Positions 8,315 to 17,571 of a stretch of 64,000 nucleotides of DNA are shown here, one piece after another (positions within the stretch are counted from its first letter, which is position 1; every line of letters starts with the position of its first letter). Under the pieces are notes generated by a model that was not told the DNA's origin, made no database searches, and worked only from the letters and a program-made list of their open reading frames with translations. Location of the stretch: NCBI RefSeq assembly GCF_005795905.1, contig NZ_VAWE01000001.1, positions 1,798,001 through 1,862,000 of the forward strand, written 5' to 3'. The position numbers were made by a program, and so were the translations under genes. Source of the stretch: Streptomyces marianii. Its GTDB lineage: Bacteria; Actinomycetota; Actinomycetes; Streptomycetales; Streptomycetaceae.

Positions 8315-11300
8315 ATGAAGCGGCAAACAACCTCCGGAATGCCGAATTCCGGAATGTCATCTCGCATAAGGAGAGGGGTACGCAGGGGCGTCTGCGGCGT
8401 CGTCCTCCCCGTGGTGATGGGCGCGGGCTTGCTGGGGAGCACGCCCGCGCACGCCCAGGAGGAAGAGCTTGACGGCTCGATCGGCCGGTACCTGGCTGTC
8501 CAGTACTGGGACACCGGCGGGGCGGGCATCAAGGAGGCGGCTGAGCGGGCGCTGCTGGGTTCGGACGACGACGTTCGGAAGTTCCTGGACGAGGCGCCCG
8601 CCATCGAGTACGACGACGACTATGTCGACGCGAGCCGGGTCTACAACGTCGGCGGCGTGGCGGTGCGCGAGGCGACGAAGAAGGCGCTGAAGGGCACTCC
8701 GGAGGAGTTGCAGGAGTTTCTGCGCAGTGGGTGGCAGAAGCCTTTGGAGGAGGACCGGGAGGTCGAGGCGTCCCGTGTCATCAACTTCGGCGGTGTGGGC
8801 GTCAGGGAAGCGGGCAAGGCTGCGCTGAAAGCCGGGCCCGAGGCGGTCAAGGAATTCCTCGAGTCCGGTCAGTACAAGGAGCGGGAGACCGATAACGAGG
8901 TCGAGGTCTCCAAACTGATCAACTCGGGTGGGCCGAACATGAAGGCCGCCGGAAAGGCGGCGCTGAAGGGCACGCCGGAGGACATCGCCGAGTTCCTGGC
9001 CGTCGGGCAGTTCGTCGCCCGCAACCGCGACCAGGAGCATGCCACCATCGAGCAGCTCACCGAGCAGGCCAAGCAGGCAGGGCTGCAGGCGGAGGCCGCC
9101 ACGAAGAAGTCCGAGGAGGCGTCCGCTCGCGCGATCGCCGCTTCGGAGCTGGCCAAGGAAGCCGCGGCGAAGGCCGCCCGGGAGACCGAGGCGGCGCGCA
9201 AGGACTCCGTCCGCGCCGCCTACAAGGCCAAGCAGGCCGCCGCGTCCGCACGCGCCGCCGCCGCTGCCGCCCAGACGGCGATCGGCGCGGCCAACGCCGC
9301 AAACCGGGCCGCCCGGATCGCCGCGCTCGCCGCGGCGCAGACCGCGAACGCCGCCGCAGCAGCGGCGAACGCGGCCAACAACGCCTACAAGTCGGCGATC
9401 GCCGCGGCCGGCAACGCGAGCCAGGCCGACACGGCCAAGAAGGACGCGGTCGCCGCCCGCAAGGCAGCCGCGCTGGCCCGCACCGCGGCTGCCGCCGTCG
9501 ATCAGGCGGCCAAGGCATCCGCCGCCGCCGGTGTCGCCGCGGCCGCCTCCCGCAGCGCGGGCGCGAACGCGAACGCCGCCGCCGACTCCGCCGAGGAAGC
9601 CAACCGGCATGCCGAGGCCGCCGGCGTCCACTCCGCAGAGGCCCGCAACGCCGCCGCCGAAGCGCGCCGCCACGCCAACGCCGCCAACCGGGCCGCCAAC
9701 AACGCCACCGCGCTGGCCCAGCGCGCGTCCCAGCAGGCATATGCGGCCCGCGACGCGGCAAACTCCGCCGCCGGCCACGCCGAGAAGGCCGCCGACGCCG
9801 CCGATCTCGCGGCGAAGTACGCCGGGCAGAGCGCGTCCGCCGCGGCGGACTCCCGCAAGTGGGCCGCCGCTGCGAAGACCGCCGCAGACACGGCCACCAC
9901 CGCGGTCAATACCGCCAAGCAGGTCCACCAGGTCGCCCTGGACGTCGAGACCGAGGAACTCGCCTCCCGCGGCGAAGCCGCTCTGGAGCGCGCCCGCACC
10001 GAGAAGGCCCAGAGCGACGCCGTGGTCTCCGCCACCGAGGCCGTCGTCCGCGACGCGCGCGCCCTGGACGGCACGGCGGAGGCTCTGGCCATCGAGGCGG
10101 CCACGCCGGACGTGAACGTCACGGCCACCGCGGCCAAGGGCCGCGAACTCGCCCTGGACGCCCTCAAACTCCGCGGCCCCTGGCACCAGCAGGCCGCCGC
10201 CGACGCGCTGAGCGGTACGGACGCCGATGTACTGGAATACCTGCGCAGCGGCTGGAAGAACGCAGCCGCCGAAGAGGCGCGTGACAGGGTCCTCCGGCTG
10301 AGCACGGACAGCCCCTACCCCTCGGTACGGGAGGGTGCCGCGGAAGCACTCAAGGGCACCCCGGAACAGATCGCCGCCTTCTACGCCGACGGCCAGTACA
10401 CCGTCGCCGAGACCGACCTCGCCGTCGCCGTGTCCAAGGTCAACAACTTCGGCGGGACCAGCGTCAAGGACGCCTCCAAGATCGCCCTGAAGGACGGCAG
10501 CGGCAAGGCCCTTGCGGCCTTCATGGAAGTCGACCAGTACACCGCCCGCGTGACCGACGAAGAGGTCATCGCCTCCAAGCTCGTCAACGGTGGAGGCGAA
10601 GAGGTCAAGGCAGCGGCCAAGGCAGCCCTGGCGGGCCCCCCGGGCAAGCTCCACGAGTTCACAGCCGTCGGCCAGTACACCGCCACCCGCAAGGACGACC
10701 TCACCGCCACCCACCGCGCCCAGATCGGACGGCTCCTCGCCGAAGGCGAGATCATCGCCGCCAACGCCCAGGCCAACCGCTGGCGCGCCGCCGAAGCCGC
10801 TGCCAAGGCCAACAAGGCCGCCACCGAAGCGGCCAACGCCGCCGGCGAAGCCAAGAAGTCCGTTGCTGCGGCCAATGGCTACGCGGCCGCGGCCAAGAAG
10901 TCCGCCGACGCCGCCGCGGTCAGCGCCGACCAGGCACGCAAGTCCGCCACCACCGCACGCAACGCCGCCGACGCCGCCAACCGCGACGCGGACGCCGCCG
11001 AAACCTCCGCCGCACAGGCCGAGTTCTCCGCCGAATACGCCCGCCAGTCCGCCAGGGAAGCCAGCGACTCGGCGGGGGACGCCCGCTACGCCGCGATCGC
11101 AGCCGGCAAGAGCCAGGCGGAAGCCGACGCGGCCGCGAGCCAGGCATGGACCGACGTCAAGCGCAAGCGTGAAGCGGAAATCGCCGAAGCCAAGCGCAGG
11201 GCCGAAGAAGCCCGGAAGGCCGAGGAGGCCCGGAAAGAACCCGGCGCCTGCGGCTACACGATGGTGGCCGGCTACGCCCACCCCAACCCCTGCGAGGAAA

Positions 11301-12205
11301 GCGACGCCTTCGGCCTCGACGACCTCGTATGGGAACTCGTGGGCGGCGCCGACATCGAGAAATGCGTCAAGAACCCCTCCTGGGGCGACTGCGCCATGGC
11401 AGTCGTCGCCGTCACACCCGCCGGCAAGCTCAAAATCATCAAGAAGGGCGCCGATGCCGTCGAGGACGCCGCCAAGGGAACCCGCCGGGGCAAGGAAGTG
11501 GGCGAGTGCCTCGTCAAGGGGGCCAAGAAGGACAGCTTCCCTGCTGGCACTTCCGTCCTCATGGGCGACCGCACCCCACGCCCGATCGAACAAGTCAAGG
11601 TCGGCGACCACGTCCTGGCCACCGACCCCGAAACAGGGGAAACCGGCCCGCGCCGCGTCGACGCGACCATCTACACCCCCGACGACCGCGACTTCACCGG
11701 CATCACTCTCGACCAGACCAACGGTGACGGCTCCCTCACCGCGACCAGCCACCACCCCTTCTGGACCGAGAACGACAAGACGTGGAAGAACGCCGCCGAC
11801 CTCACCTCGCAGGACACCCTCCGCACCCCCGATGGCGGCACGGCACAGATCAACGCCGTCCGTCACTGGACCGGACTCGCCCCCGCCTACAACCTCAACG
11901 TCAACGACCTGCACACGTACTATGTGCTGGCGGGCAGGACTCCGGTCCTGGTCCACAATGCCGACGACGGTCTGACTCCTGAGCAGCAGAAATCCATCGA
12001 GTCGTACCGCAAGCTGATCGAAGAGCATGAGGAAAAGCTCCGTAAGTACCTGGCTGACCCAGATGCCTACGACAACAAGGGCTTTCTCAAGAATGCGCCG
12101 AGTGAAGAAGTGCGCCAGCGGATCATCGACGGGCGCACCAGGCACCTGAGAAAAGAAATCCAGACCTTCCGCGACAACATCGCAAAAATCTCCGGGAAAT
12201 GCTGA
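8315..12205 (+). CDS. secreted polymorphic toxin: ALF repeats, Ala-rich coiled coils, pretoxin-Hint and C-terminal tip
   Basis: 1296 residues from ATG 8315 (GAGGGG five bases upstream). A signal peptide ends near AHA47. Repeats of about 45 residues (VREAAxxALKGTPEExxEFL) follow, of the ALF short-repeat type, in two blocks (about 50-240 and 620-800). They are separated and followed by long Ala-rich heptad segments that should form extended coiled coils. Residues about 1075-1213 are a pretoxin-Hint domain: SFPAGTSVLM start, HHPFWT block, LHTYYVLAGRTPVLVHN end, consistent with autocleavage after the Asn. The last 80 or so residues (ADDGLTPEQQKSIESYRKLI…IQTFRDNI) are the variable tip, helical and charged; its activity is unknown. 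The stop overlaps the next gene by one base. The role is most likely interbacterial or interhyphal competition. Confidence 0.85.
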   Translation: MKRQTTSGMPNSGMSSRIRRGVRRGVCGVVLPVVMGAGLLGSTPAHAQEEELDGSIGRYLAVQYWDTGGAGIKEAAERALLGSDDDVRKFLDEAPAIEYDDDYVDASRVYNVGGVAVREATKKALKGTPEELQEFLRSGWQKPLEEDREVEASRVINFGGVGVREAGKAALKAGPEAVKEFLESGQYKERETDNEVEVSKLINSGGPNMKAAGKAALKGTPEDIAEFLAVGQFVARNRDQEHATIEQLTEQAKQAGLQAEAATKKSEEASARAIAASELAKEAAAKAARETEAARKDSVRAAYKAKQAAASARAAAAAAQTAIGAANAANRAARIAALAAAQTANAAAAAANAANNAYKSAIAAAGNASQADTAKKDAVAARKAAALARTAAAAVDQAAKASAAAGVAAAASRSAGANANAAADSAEEANRHAEAAGVHSAEARNAAAEARRHANAANRAANNATALAQRASQQAYAARDAANSAAGHAEKAADAADLAAKYAGQSASAAADSRKWAAAAKTAADTATTAVNTAKQVHQVALDVETEELASRGEAALERARTEKAQSDAVVSATEAVVRDARALDGTAEALAIEAATPDVNVTATAAKGRELALDALKLRGPWHQQAAADALSGTDADVLEYLRSGWKNAAAEEARDRVLRLSTDSPYPSVREGAAEALKGTPEQIAAFYADGQYTVAETDLAVAVSKVNNFGGTSVKDASKIALKDGSGKALAAFMEVDQYTARVTDEEVIASKLVNGGGEEVKAAAKAALAGPPGKLHEFTAVGQYTATRKDDLTATHRAQIGRLLAEGEIIAANAQANRWRAAEAAAKANKAATEAANAAGEAKKSVAAANGYAAAAKKSADAAAVSADQARKSATTARNAADAANRDADAAETSAAQAEFSAEYARQSAREASDSAGDARYAAIAAGKSQAEADAAASQAWTDVKRKREAEIAEAKRRAEEARKAEEARKEPGACGYTMVAGYAHPNPCEESDAFGLDDLVWELVGGADIEKCVKNPSWGDCAMAVVAVTPAGKLKIIKKGADAVEDAAKGTRRGKEVGECLVKGAKKDSFPAGTSVLMGDRTPRPIEQVKVGDHVLATDPETGETGPRRVDATIYTPDDRDFTGITLDQTNGDGSLTATSHHPFWTENDKTWKNAADLTSQDTLRTPDGGTAQINAVRHWTGLAPAYNLNVNDLHTYYVLAGRTPVLVHNADDGLTPEQQKSIESYRKLIEEHEEKLRKYLADPDAYDNKGFLKNAPSEEVRQRIIDGRTRHLRKEIQTFRDNIAKISGKC

Positions 12206-12492
12206 TGGTCGAGATCCCTGTTGAAAAGCTCAAGGACGTGTTCGATCTGCTGATTAAGAGAGTGTGCGCCGACGAGGAGGTAGTACGAGTCAATAGGGAA
12301 GCGTTCTGGTCCATTGCCTCGGACGAGGCCTACGAGGTCTACAGCGAGCCCGGGGAACTCACCATCGGCATGCTCTCCGAGTCGTGGAGCCAGCTTGAAG
12401 GCATGCTCGCGGATCCCGACCGCGTGGTGGGGTACGGATTCGTCTGGCTTGCCGAGGTTCTACGCGCCATTGGGGACGAAGCCACGTCCTGA
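12205..12492 (+). CDS. candidate cognate immunity protein
   Basis: 95 residues from ATG 12205, which shares one base with the toxin stop (TGATG); an in-frame ATG at 12199 is the alternative. It is small, acidic and cytoplasmic, as expected for immunity to a cytoplasmic toxin. The pattern IPVEKLKDVFDLL…FWSI…YEVYSEPGELTIGMLSESWSQL resembles a widespread small family seen next to Rhs/polymorphic toxins (recollection, not searched). The immunity assignment rests on translational coupling to the toxin tip plus that resemblance. Confidence 0.7.
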   Translation: MVEIPVEKLKDVFDLLIKRVCADEEVVRVNREAFWSIASDEAYEVYSEPGELTIGMLSESWSQLEGMLADPDRVVGYGFVWLAEVLRAIGDEATS

Positions 12493-12536
12493 GCCGTTGT
12501 GAAGGGTTCGTAAGGACGAGAAGGTGCACCTATGGT

Positions 12537-14056
12537 GGGTCTTCGAATTTAGTGGGGGGTGCGGCGGTGACGGGCGCGCTCGCCGGTCACGCTGTGTGAG
12601 GTGGTTGGGGTGCGGGCGCCCTGGACGCAAGGAGCCCGCGGGCCTTCGTGATCATGGTTGTTGTCTAGGCAACCGATCATGAAACCCCACGGGCTTGAAC
12701 AGCGACGATACCGGCATCAACGAAGCGGCAACGCGACTTCTGGGGCTGGAGGGGGTGAGTGTGACGCAGGTCAAGGACGACGGGGCGGGCGGTTCGACGG
12801 TGTACGTGGTCACGAGCGAGGACTCCGCCCGGGCCTGCCCCTCGTGCGGGGTCTTCGCCACCCGGCTGAAGGACTACCGCACCACCCGGCCCCGGCACCT
12901 GCCCTGCGGTGGACGCCCTGTGAGTATCCGGTGGCGCAAGGCACGCTGGTACTGCGCCGAACCCGCGTGCGAGCGCGGCTCGTTCACCGAGGCGATCCAC
13001 GCGGTGCCCGCCGGGATGCGCACCACCACCGCCCTGCGCCGGGCGGCGGGGGCCGCGGTCTGCGACGGATCCCGCACCGTCGTGCAGGCCGGCCGCGACC
13101 TGTCCTTGAGCTGGCCCATCGTGCAGCGATGCTTTGAGGACTACGCCGCGACGGTCCTGCCCGAGACGCCGCCCGCGACCGAGGCGGTCGGGATCGACGA
13201 GACCCGGCGGGGCAAGCCGGTCTGGGCCCAGAACCCGGCCACGCAGAAGTGGGAACTGGTCGCGGACGCCTGGCACATCGGCTTCGTCGACGCGATCGGC
13301 GGGCAAGGACTGTTCGGGCAGGTCGAAGGCCGCAACGCCACCTCGGTCGCCGACTGGCTCAGCTCCCAGCCCGCATCCTGGCGGGCACAGGTGCGCTACG
13401 TCGCCATCGACCTGTGTTCCACCTTCCGCGCCGCCGTCCACCGTGCCCTGCCGCACGCGACCGTGGTCGTCGACTGCTTCCACATCGTGCAACTCGCCCA
13501 GCGCCACCTCGCCGACCTGCGCCGACGCCTCACCTGGCGGCAGCACGGCCGCCGGGCCCGCAAGGGCGACGGCATCTACACCGTCCGCAAACTCCTGCGC
13601 CGCAACAAAGAAGACCTCACCGAAGACCAACGCCTCCTCCTGAAGACCGAGTTGGAGTACATGGGTACCTACGGCCGGCAGATCCACGCGGCCTGGCAGG
13701 CCAAGGAACTCCTGCGCGACCTCCTCGGCCTGGCCGTCAGCCGCACCCACCACGCCCCCGACCGCTCCGCGATCTCCGCCGCCCGCCACCGCTTCTTCAC
13801 CCACGTCGCCGACCACGCCCACCTGCACGAACTCCTCACCCTCGCCGAGACCATCGAGCAGTGGTGGGACGGCATCGAGACCTACCTGACCACCGGCATC
13901 ACCAACGCCGCCTCCGAAGGCAACAACCGCCTCATCAAGCTCGAAGCGCGTAACGCCTTCGGCTTCCGCAACCGCGCCAACCAGCGCCTACGCTCACGCT
14001 GTGCGACCACCCGCCGGAGCCGACGGCAGGCGCACCCCCACTAAATTCGAAGACCC
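12537..14056 (+). mobile_element. ISL3-family insertion sequence, complete, 1520 bp
   Basis: The ends are near-perfect inverted repeats beginning GGGTCTTCGAATTTAGTGGG. The left copy has one extra G in the G-run before TGCG. An exact 8-bp target duplication, CCTATGGT, flanks the element at 12529-12536 and 14057-14064. One transposase gene fills it and its stop codon lies inside the right repeat. Eight-base duplications are typical of ISL3. The intact ends and duplication point to recent insertion between the immunity gene and its terminator. Confidence 0.93.
12695..14044 (+). CDS. ISL3-family transposase
   Basis: 449 residues from TTG 12695. The start is uncertain; a GTG at GVSVTQ with a GGAGGGG upstream would remove about 20 residues. 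N-terminal zinc-finger region with CPSCG and CAEPACERG, then a helix-turn-helix (VCDGSRTVVQAGRDL). The DDE catalytic domain has Asp in AVGIDETRRG, Asp in AIDLCSTFRAA/VVDCFHIVQLA, and Glu in TNAASEGNNRLIK. Length is normal for the family. The final codons reach into the right terminal repeat. Confidence 0.92.
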   Translation: MNSDDTGINEAATRLLGLEGVSVTQVKDDGAGGSTVYVVTSEDSARACPSCGVFATRLKDYRTTRPRHLPCGGRPVSIRWRKARWYCAEPACERGSFTEAIHAVPAGMRTTTALRRAAGAAVCDGSRTVVQAGRDLSLSWPIVQRCFEDYAATVLPETPPATEAVGIDETRRGKPVWAQNPATQKWELVADAWHIGFVDAIGGQGLFGQVEGRNATSVADWLSSQPASWRAQVRYVAIDLCSTFRAAVHRALPHATVVVDCFHIVQLAQRHLADLRRRLTWRQHGRRARKGDGIYTVRKLLRRNKEDLTEDQRLLLKTELEYMGTYGRQIHAAWQAKELLRDLLGLAVSRTHHAPDRSAISAARHRFFTHVADHAHLHELLTLAETIEQWWDGIETYLTTGITNAASEGNNRLIKLEARNAFGFRNRANQRLRSRCATTRRSRRQAHPH

Positions 14057-14069
14057 CCTATGGTGGTCA

Positions 14070-14104
14070 ATAGGCCCTGCCGGATCTGGTCTGGCAGGGC
14101 CTAT
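14070..14104. terminator. terminator hairpin displaced by the ISL3 element
   Basis: Perfect 12-bp stem ATAGGCCCTGCC / GGCAGGGCCTAT with an 11-base loop. Without the element at 12537-14056 it would begin about 40 bases after the immunity gene stop, so it is probably the original terminator of the toxin-immunity unit. Confidence 0.7.
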
Positions 14105-14209
14105 CGGCTAGTGAGGACCGTGCGGGCCTCCATCTTCTGGAAGTTCACGGGATCCCTAACGTGCCGGTCACCTCGGCGACGGCCCGGCGCGCCCCCGCAC
14201 GGCGCCTCC

Positions 14210-15346
14210 CTACTCGACGATCGCCAGCTCGCGCGGCGTGTTGTTCAGCCGCCGGCCGCCCGTCTCCGTGACGGTCACGATGTCCTCGATCCGCACCCCG
14301 AAGCGGCCGGGGAGATAGATGCCGGGCTCCACGGAGAAGCACATCCCCGGGACCAGCGGCTGCTCCTCCCCCTCGATCATGTACGGCGGCTCGTGCGTGG
14401 TGACGCCGATCCCGTGGCCGGTGCGGTGGACGAAGTACGCCCCGTAGCCGGCGTCGTCGATCACCGCGCGCGCCGCCCGGTCGACGTCCTGGCAGGCGGC
14501 ACCCGGCCGGACCGCCTCGTACCCGGCCTGCTGCGCCTCGCGCACGACGTCGTGGACCCGCCGCTCCTCTTCGGTCGGCTCCCCGACGTGGACGGTCCGG
14601 CTGGTGTCGGAGCCGTAGCCGTGTTTGAGCCCTCCGAAGTCGAGGACGACCATGTCGCCTTCCTCGATCGTGCGTTCACCGGCCTCGTGGTGCGGGTTCG
14701 CCCCGTTCGGGCCCGATCCGACGACGGTGAAGTCCACCTGCGAGTGCCCGAAACGCAGCAGCAGTCCGGCGAGGTCGGCGGCCACGTCGGTCTCCCTGCG
14801 GCCGGAGAAGCGCACCTTGAGGATCTCGCGGTACGTCTCGTCGGCGGCTGCCCCGGCCGCCGCAAGCCGGGCCAGCTCCCGCTCGTCCTTGACCGCGCGC
14901 AGCATGGGCAGGGTCCGGGTGAGCGAGGTGTACGTCGTGCCGGGCAGTTCGCGCTGCATGCCGAGCAGGTGCATGGCCCAGGCGTTGTCGCTGATCCCGT
15001 AGCGGCCGCGGCCTTCGAGCAGTGCGGCGGTGACGGCGTACGGGTCCTTGCCGTCGGTCCAGTCGCGCAGCCTGAGCGCGGCTCCTCCGGCCGCGCTCGC
15101 CACGTCCGGGGCTTCCAGGGTCGGCACGACCAGCACCGGGTCCTGGCCCTCGACGAGGACCAGGAAGGTCAGCCGTTCGGTCGGCACGGGCTGGTAGCCG
15201 GTGAGGTGGACCAGGTCCGGGCCGGGGGCCACGAGGAGACCGGAGAGCCCGGCCTCGGCGGCGGACCGGGCGGCCCGGGCCATCCGCGCCCGGTAGTCGT
15301 CGGCGGTGAAGGGCGCCGGCGTCGCGGACTCTGCGGTGCTGGGCAT
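14210..15346 (-). CDS. M24 family Xaa-Pro aminopeptidase (Xaa-Pro dipeptidase-like)
   Basis: 378 residues, ATG 15346 with AGGAGGA six bases upstream. The N-terminal creatinase-like domain (about 1-150) is followed by the pita-bread peptidase domain. All five metal ligands are visible: Asp in VVLDFGG (about 236), Asp in GSDTSRT (about 247), His in HRTGHGIG (about 307), Glu in SVEPGIY (about 337) and Glu in VRIEDIV (about 352). It should remove N-terminal residues preceding proline, in the cytoplasm, with two Mn or Co ions. It is a stand-alone gene; the long repeat-bearing spacer upstream separates it from the next gene in the same direction. Confidence 0.92.
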   Translation of the reverse strand: MPSTAESATPAPFTADDYRARMARAARSAAEAGLSGLLVAPGPDLVHLTGYQPVPTERLTFLVLVEGQDPVLVVPTLEAPDVASAAGGAALRLRDWTDGKDPYAVTAALLEGRGRYGISDNAWAMHLLGMQRELPGTTYTSLTRTLPMLRAVKDERELARLAAAGAAADETYREILKVRFSGRRETDVAADLAGLLLRFGHSQVDFTVVGSGPNGANPHHEAGERTIEEGDMVVLDFGGLKHGYGSDTSRTVHVGEPTEEERRVHDVVREAQQAGYEAVRPGAACQDVDRAARAVIDDAGYGAYFVHRTGHGIGVTTHEPPYMIEGEEQPLVPGMCFSVEPGIYLPGRFGVRIEDIVTVTETGGRRLNNTPRELAIVE

Positions 15347-15700
15347 GGGCTCTCCTCCTGCGTTCGGTACTCGTCCCCGGTCGGTCGGGTCGCGGTCCCG
15401 TGCCCGGTCGGGGTTCCCGGGTCGGGTGCGTCGGTGTCCTCGCCGGGACGGGGTTCCCGGGTCGGGTCGGGGTTCCCGGGTCGGGTCGGGGTTCCCGGGT
15501 CGGGTGCGTCGGTGTCCTCGCCGGGACGGGGTTCCCGTGCCCGGTCGGGGTTCCCGGGTCGGGTGCGTCGGTGTCCTCGCCGGGACGGCCTCCCCGGTTC
15601 GCCGGGCCGGGGCCCTCGGAACGGCCCGATCCCGGGGCCCGATCCCGGGGCCCGACCCCGGGACCCGACCCCGGCACACTGGCCGGGCCTGGGGTCGGTG
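15347..15700. repeat. GC-rich tandem repeats in a 354-bp spacer
   Basis: Between about 15400 and 15590 a unit of about 40 bases (GGGTTCCCGGGTCGGGTGCG followed by TCGGTGTCCTCGCCGGGACG) occurs three times, with two extra copies of the 17-base GGGGTTCCCGGGTCGGG piece. Around 15625-15675 a shorter palindromic motif, CCCGATCCCGGGG, repeats. The spacer contains the promoter of the M24 peptidase gene near 15360 but no coding frame I trust. Confidence 0.8.
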
Positions 15701-16660
15701 TCAGTCGTCGCCGGTATGCCGTGCCACGAGACGTTGCAGCATGTCCTGGAAGTCCTCGCCGACCACGATCCTCAGCCCCTCGCCGCCCTCGTCATGGTCG
15801 CTGAGCTGGGTCAGCGCCCCGGCCCGCCACCAGTAGACGTACGGGGTGATCGCCCCCGGCGTGTCGGCGTACCCGGACGCGGCGAAGGCGGCCAGCGCGT
15901 TCAGGGACGGGATGACACCGGCGTCGCGGATGACGTGGAAGGCGATCTGGTGCCGGAAGGGCAGTGCGACCAGCGCGCCGTCGTCGGTGATCTGCTGCCC
16001 GGTGACCTGGCGGACGAGCGCGTCCAGCACGAGGACGCGGCTGGCCGTGTAGAAGGAGTCGCCCACCACCACCTCCAGGCGCATGCCCCCGGCGTCCTTG
16101 ATGGTCTGGTGGCCCTCCACGGGGAGGTCCCGCAGATTGGCCATCGCGCGCTCGCGCAGCACCGGCACGTCCCCGAGCGGCTCGAGGGCGTCGTCGGTCA
16201 GGATCATCACGCTCTCGGGCAGGTCGAGCGCGAGCACCTCGCTCAGTCCCGGCGCGAGTGCGCGGGCGTAGCGGAACGTTTCCCTGTCCAGGCCCTCGGA
16301 GCCGATCACCCGCGGGTACAGCTGGGACCGGATCTGGTCGGGCGGCAGGGTGTCGAGCGCGGACGGCGCGTCCATGGTGCGCAGCACCATGCCGACGTGG
16401 CCGCGGATGACCTTGGGCCAGACGCGGGGGCCCCGCTCCTCGTTGTGGCACACCGCGGCGAGGTTGCCGAGCCCGAACTGGCGTCCGGCGCTGTCGGTGA
16501 CGACGTCGGAGTAGACGGTGACCTCCAGGCCGCGCTCGGCGAACGCCTCCCGGACCTGGCCGCGGAAGCGTGCACCCTCCGCCACCGAGAAGAAGGCGAA
16601 CTCCGCGTCCCGGGGCGCGTCCTCCCCGTCCCGCTTCGGCCCTCGCCGGAACAGCCTCAC
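15701..16660 (-). CDS. conserved hypothetical protein
   Basis: 319 residues from GTG 16660. Soluble, with no signal peptide or membrane segment, mixed alpha/beta. Recognisable blocks are AAVCHNEERGPRVWPKVIRGHV near residue 70 and the C-terminal IPSLNALAAFAASGYADTPG followed by PYVYWWRAGALTQLS. It reads like a conserved streptomycete protein of unknown role; I cannot place it in a named family with confidence. The gene upstream, the TetR regulator, is 261 bases away, so it is probably transcribed on its own. Confidence 0.75.
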   Translation of the reverse strand: MRLFRRGPKRDGEDAPRDAEFAFFSVAEGARFRGQVREAFAERGLEVTVYSDVVTDSAGRQFGLGNLAAVCHNEERGPRVWPKVIRGHVGMVLRTMDAPSALDTLPPDQIRSQLYPRVIGSEGLDRETFRYARALAPGLSEVLALDLPESVMILTDDALEPLGDVPVLRERAMANLRDLPVEGHQTIKDAGGMRLEVVVGDSFYTASRVLVLDALVRQVTGQQITDDGALVALPFRHQIAFHVIRDAGVIPSLNALAAFAASGYADTPGAITPYVYWWRAGALTQLSDHDEGGEGLRIVVGEDFQDMLQRLVARHTGDD

Positions 16661-16921
16661 GTCGGCCCCCGCTCATCCTGTGTGGGATCGGATCCTGATT
16701 GCTCGGGTGTTGCGTGTGCTCGGTTTTCCTCTGGGTGTGCTCAGGTTTCGAGCGTACCGACCGCACCACGGGCCCCGCTTGCCAGACCCGGGCGACGCCC
16801 GCGCGCCCCTCGGGGCCACGGGGCCACGGGGCCGCATGCCTGCCGGTGCCGCGGCACGCCCTCGGGGTTCCCGAGCGGACGTCCACCGGCCGGGCCGGGT
16901 CCCGGGGAGGGTGTGCGGCGG

Positions 16922-17503
16922 TCAGTCCCCGGCGTTCCTCTCGCGCGATTGGACGGTGAACCCGGCCAGGAAGAGGGTGAGCCAGCGGTCCCGTACGGCG
17001 GGCTCCTGGTCGGTGGGGGCGGTGAGGATGAGCATCAGGAAATCGTCGACGGTGACGTCGGGGTGGAGGTCCCCGTCGGACACGGCGGCGGCGATGATCC
17101 GCTCCATCGCGCCCCTGAACCGCTCTTCCTGCTGCTCGGTCCAGTGTGCGGCGCCCAGGGTCTGGGCCGCCGCCTTGACGCTGCGGTCCCGGGCCGACGC
17201 CTCGACCGTGCGCTCGGCCAGGCGGGTGATCTCCGCCATCGCCCGGGAGCCCTCCCCGACCCGCGCAGCCGCGGCTTCGATCTCGCCGGTGATGATCTCG
17301 CTGTGCTCGGCGATGACGGCCCCCACCAGGTCCGTCTTGGTCGGGAAGTGGCGGTAGAGCGTGCCCACGGCCACGCCCGCCGCCTCGGCGATGGCGTCCA
17401 TCGGGACGTCGGGCCCGTGGCGGGTGATCTGCTCGCGCGCGGCGGCCAGGATCTTCGTCCGGTTGCGGACGGCGTCGGCACGCAGGGGGCGGGAACCGGC
17501 CAT
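16922..17503 (-). CDS. TetR family transcriptional repressor
   Basis: 193 residues from ATG 17503, chosen because GGAGG lies six bases upstream; a GTG at 17566 would add 21 residues. The N-terminal helix-turn-helix is classical (MDAIAEAAGVAVGTLYRHFPTKTDLVGAV, about 32-60) and the helical ligand-binding domain is of normal length. It is divergent from the SDR oxidoreductase gene and very probably controls it and itself. Inverted TGAAC-type half sites in the shared promoter region are candidate operators. Confidence 0.9.
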   Translation of the reverse strand: MAGSRPLRADAVRNRTKILAAAREQITRHGPDVPMDAIAEAAGVAVGTLYRHFPTKTDLVGAVIAEHSEIITGEIEAAAARVGEGSRAMAEITRLAERTVEASARDRSVKAAAQTLGAAHWTEQQEERFRGAMERIIAAAVSDGDLHPDVTVDDFLMLILTAPTDQEPAVRDRWLTLFLAGFTVQSRERNAGD

Positions 17504-17571
17504 CGGGTCCTCCAAGTCGGCCAGGGGGACGACCTCTCGCGCCGGGGTCCGCGGCGCCGCGTCCACGACAG

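Noticed and set aside
8357-12145. A 1262-codon open frame antisense to the toxin gene
   Set aside because: It is a by-product of GC-rich third positions opposite Ala-rich codons. It is Gly/Val/Arg low-complexity with no domain, while the plus strand has a signal peptide, ALF repeats and Hint motifs.
15400-15590. CRISPR-like array
   Set aside because: The units are contiguous or overlapping and there are no spacers.
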